Of a stretch of 64,000 nucleotides of DNA, positions 60,333 through 64,000 are shown piece by piece. Source of the stretch: Paragonimus westermani (lineage: Eukaryota; Platyhelminthes; Trematoda; Plagiorchiida; Troglotrematidae); the NCBI GenBank assembly GCA_008508345.1, contig QNGE01003056.1:31052-95051 (forward strand), given 5' to 3'. Numbering within the stretch: position 1 is the first letter of the stretch; the number at the start of each line of letters is the position of its first letter. The position numbers and the translations under genes were made by a program. The notes under the pieces are model-generated. The model searched no databases and was not told the origin of the DNA. It saw only the letters and a list, made by a program, of their open reading frames with translations.

Positions 60333-63300
60333 GTAAGTTTTAGCCCCAGTGAGATCATTGTTGAATGACTGATGAAAGACGCTTAAACGTGCGCGGTTGA
60401 AGACGTATCACTCCTTCGTTATGTGAGTTATATATAGTTAACAGAGTCCCTAAAATAAGAAACGCAGAAATTTCAGGGAATAAAATTGTAGGTACGTGAG
60501 CGCTGGTAGAATGTTGAGTTGACACCCGTTTTGAATTGATTCATAATGTATTTATTATGTCCCGCTAACTACGTTATATTCTACTCAAATAGCTCAATAT
60601 TCTTATTTTCCGGTCTGAAGTAAGTGGTGATTCAGTGGGATAAAAATCACAGTCTACACCCCTCACCCGATTCAAACCTAATCATACAAACATGCAATTG
60701 GACTTTTTGTAACCGTGGTTCAACAACTGATCATCAACAAAGACTAAACTCAGCTAGCATTTGGAAACCTTAAGAACATGGAGAATGAGATGAAATCAGA
60801 TATGCCGGAGACAGACAGAAAGATTGCTTAAAAAGATGTCAAGCGAGTTAAAAGATATGGAGCTAACCACCGACAATTTAAAGTGGGTTTTCATAAGTTT
60901 AACTGGTGGATATAAAGCTAGTCTATCTCAGTTTGGATCGATCTCCGAAATCTATAACAATTTCCAGGTTTTATATATTGCCATACTATTCACACAACAA
61001 GTTTCACTATCCTAAATACCCATTGTGTGCATCGAGTCAATCAACAACAATACGCTCAGCTTGATAATGGACGACGATCAGTTGTTAATACAAAGATGCT
61101 GACAGCCAAATCGTATATTTGTGTGACTCAACTCAAGCCACACTGGTGGTATCGATTTTGTGATACTTGACAAACGTTCGCGAATGCAAATACTGTATCA
61201 TACAATCAGCGCACATTGAAGTCACCATAACATTCGGACTGCAAGCTAGGATGTCACAGACGAACTTGTTCCATCAGTCATTTTATATTCTTTCAGCATA
61301 TTTGGCAATTCTTTTGGAGGAAAGTTACTTTGTGTGTAAACTGTTGATAAAACACTCAAATCGCACTGGTTAAACATGCTCCTTTTACATTTATCGAAAA
61401 TTTGATCAAGGGTATTCAAGAGTGCCTAATCAGCGCACACCAAGCATGGAAATTACATAGCTAGTCCTCTCAACTCACTTCGTTGCACTTCCAATTTTTT
61501 ACACTTGCTTATCGCTTACTCAGGTGATTTTAGCTAGAAATTGGCGACTAATCGATTGCCAGGTTAGCCCATTAGTCTTTCACACCCTTACCTGCGTAAA
61601 CATCAGATCATTACTTGCGAATGGACAATCAAAGTAGCGACAGGACTCTTCGTGAATTTTCTCACAAAGTTCCTTTGCTTCCGTTTTCATGTTGACCAAA
61701 ATCGAGTTGGTACAGTTTTGGTAAATATCTTCTCACCAAGGCTTTGTACCATGCAATGAAAATCAGTCGATGTTTTCTAGCTTTACGTGCTGTCACGTCT
61801 TCCAGAGTGACAATCTCGCATGCGAGTTTATCTGCGATCTCGAACTTCTTGGAACAGTTTATTCACTGTGATCCTAGAGTTGATGTCAAACGATCTCCCG
61901 AGCATAGGTAAGCGGTCAGTATCGTGATATATCTTGAAAGTCAACATAATTCTAATTCAATAACTGAGACCTTATCATCATGGTCTACCTGACAGCTCTG
62001 GTAGACTAAGCTTACGAGTAAATGTCTTCGCAGTCACTTCTCGTAGTTAGAGCCATTGATGATATGACCACAGAATAACTACTCATTCTTCCAAACCAGT
62101 CGGATGGCCATCCATGTGCAGACTGAATCAACAGCTCCTGTTAACTTTGGAAAGCTGACACTTCCAGAATCTTTCAACTCTATGACGCATTACTCTACTA
62201 GGCTTCCGGAGTTGAACTCACGACGCAATAGTCCCCTTCTCACAATCAAAGCGATTATCAAATGTTTTAATCTTCGTCGATCAGTATGCCAATTTCGAAA
62301 TATCAACTTTGAGCTAGGTGAATTGTCGAAATCGTTTGTGGGGTTAGGTGAGAGATGGTGTCTGTATGGTTGCTTCGTGATAAACAATGTTCATTTGAGT
62401 GACATAAACGACAGCAAATGACAGCCACCATGTTCCCACGAGGTGGCCGTGTTGGTGCGGCATCCCTGAGTGACAGTTAAGCAAGCCCAACATGTAGTGA
62501 CTGCATCACAGTCACATTCACTCATAAGTAAAGTTGAGATGGCCCGATCATTCTTAGAAGAGGCACAGCAACTGCCCTGCTAACTCAATTCATTCAGCCG
62601 ATCGAGATTCCAAACGAGTATTTACCGATAAATGGGTAGGAGTTATACTGATATAAATAAAGCACCACCCACAGTTGGTAATAGCTTTCTCGTTCCGATA
62701 AACTGCTCGATCAGCCCCTTTCGACAGGAAACAATAGACGCAGATCTTCCTTGTTGTACAGCCGTGGGCAATCAGTGGTGCTTAGTTGATAGCAAGCAAA
62801 CTCCCAGCCATTTGTCTGTGGGAACTACATTAATTTGCTTACTCCTGACGAGTGGGCAGTTAACCTTTACGAGTACGTATGCGTGCAGCGAGACTTCGCG
62901 ATGGCACTAGCCCTCACATATGTGACCCGTGAGACAGTATGTTGCAAACCACCACAGAAGTTTTGTCCAACTGTGTACATACTATGAACAGAATCCGAAA
63001 TAGCGAATCCACTAGCACATAAAAAGCGAACCACTCTTGCCCACAGCAAACGTTAATGCAGTTCCTCATCAAATGATACATAACACGACCGGCCGATTGC
63101 TCCCAATCCTTACATTACTCGTAGGCATGTCCGGGGGAAACTGAAATTTTGATCTATTTAAAAGTTGTTCTATTCTGTTACTGATGCGTTTTAGCAATAG
63201 TGAAACTTAAATCTAGTGTCTCCTATCGGGGGCCACGAAAGTTGCTATGAGATTTGGCTGGTGCTCATATTAACTAAACCAGATTTTTTACTACTAATCG

Positions 63301-63684
63301 GTATTCTACTACACATAAGGAACACAGGTTTCTGGCAAGTACTAGTTGGTTACGTTGAACAAGTTTTCTAAGTAACTACAGTTACTTAGTGGAAGGGTAA
63401 GAAAACCAACGTGGTGTCCTCAAAGGATTTTCAACCTTGTTGTGTGATAAAAATTTGAGAATTAATGTGGACCAGTGAAGCCCTGAGCAATACGGGGATA
63501 GCCACTAAGATAGTATAAACATGATGGCATAAACATGCATAGACGTGACTCGCCTGTACCCACCGGACGAGTTCAACTTAAGTAAAACTTCGAGTATCTG
63601 TTCATTCTGCACTCGAGCGCGTTGTGGGGTAAATAATTCAATAAAGTACAGAAAATCATCAATTCCCAACTTCTTGAAGTTAAG
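60333..63684 (+). other. TPST-like intron(s)
   Basis: It should contain at least one exon with the TTLMR...RCGEET part of the enzyme, which I could not find. The 105-codon frame at 62104-62421 is unassigned. Confidence 0.4.
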
Positions 63685-63932
63685 TGGTTGAACCCATTGA
63701 AGACGTGCATCATCAGGCTATGTACCTCATAAACATCACTCCTGACCGGGTGATTGAGAGTATCAGTGTGTGTTTCTTTAACATCCACCAGGTGTGGATA
63801 GACACCACTCAACTAGGGTTGCCTTTTAAAGCTGTTTGTAACAATACCGACAGATGCACAAAATGTTTCAACTACTTCTTCCATTCATACTCTTTATTCC
63901 ACACTTTGTGGTTGGTCCGCAAGGAAAAATGA
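63685..63932 (+). CDS. TPST-like internal or terminal exon
   Basis: In phase 1 it reads VEPIEDVHHQAMYLINITPD, then RVIESISVCFFNIHQ, FKAVCNNTDRCTKCFNYFF and HTLWLVRKEK. Human TPSTs have GVTDEVLDSAMQAFLLEI, then LCNKDPFALKSLTYL and AKFLLMVRDGR. From the shared CN to the VR pair, residue counts are equal, with Lys, Tyr, Leu, Val and Arg aligned. A 6-residue insert precedes the CN. The frame stops (63930-63932) right after VRKEK, where DGR is usual, and no good donor precedes it. So either the border is non-consensus or the copy is truncated. Confidence 0.5.
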
Positions 63933-64000
63933 CATTTTGTCATCGGGGTAAATAGCACGTTTATCCGCTTGCAACATGAATTTAAGCGGTAAAATCACGT

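Noticed and set aside
61040..61096. NNTLSLIMDDDQLLIQRC as the missing TPST TTLMR...RC exon
   Set aside because: The nearest acceptor gives the wrong phase and a stop follows before any donor.
62104..62421. 105-codon + frame and a B-box-like GAGTTCAACTCC on minus
   Set aside because: No family match, no splice borders, no A box.

Overview
The window looks like a flatworm nuclear genome, most likely a digenean trematode. It is AT-rich, has very long introns split by small exons with GT..AG borders, and holds many decayed Penelope-like (PLE), CR1-type LINE, Ty3/gypsy and tRNA-derived SINE copies. It shows no bacterial features. The species call is inference: no ribosomal or mitochondrial marker is present. 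Almost all long open frames are transposon relics or chance. The real genes are made of short exons, several of which I found by matching protein family motifs and then testing intron phase.

The main gene runs on the + strand from 4144 to about 58255 and encodes a LARGE-type bifunctional Golgi glycosyltransferase (GT8 xylosyltransferase half plus GT49 glucuronyltransferase half). Seven exons rebuild an N-terminal membrane anchor and an essentially complete GT8 domain: 4144-4368, 16267-16578, 27165-27260, 28070-28153, 28668-28739, 34586-34717 and 37298-37589. All their intron phases agree. An eighth exon at 49458 is likely. The GT49 half is only partly recovered (54214-54311, 56447-56567, 57952-58255 with a stop codon and an AATAAA). 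The start of GT49, with its DxD motif, was not found.

A second + strand gene begins at 60134. It looks like a tyrosylprotein sulfotransferase (TPST): a membrane anchor exon runs into the 5'-phosphosulfate loop, and a further exon lies at 63685-63932 near the window end. Both genes would make type II Golgi enzymes of the secretory pathway.

Layout: 1-4143 holds two head-to-head PLE ends around a 965-base assembly gap. LARGE intron 1 (4369-16266) carries a 116-bp-arm foldback element, two more hairpins, a 16-bp triplication, two copies of a 390-bp SINE-like repeat and a dead PLE piece. Intron 2 carries the best preserved PLE (RT plus GIY-YIG, antisense) and a LINE 3' end. Intron 5 has a gypsy integrase scrap. 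Intron 7 (about 12 kb) holds a near-complete but disabled gypsy element. The GT49 part of the gene is interrupted by another gypsy scrap and a PLE. A 55-bp exact duplication around a single N at 36882 is an assembly seam.
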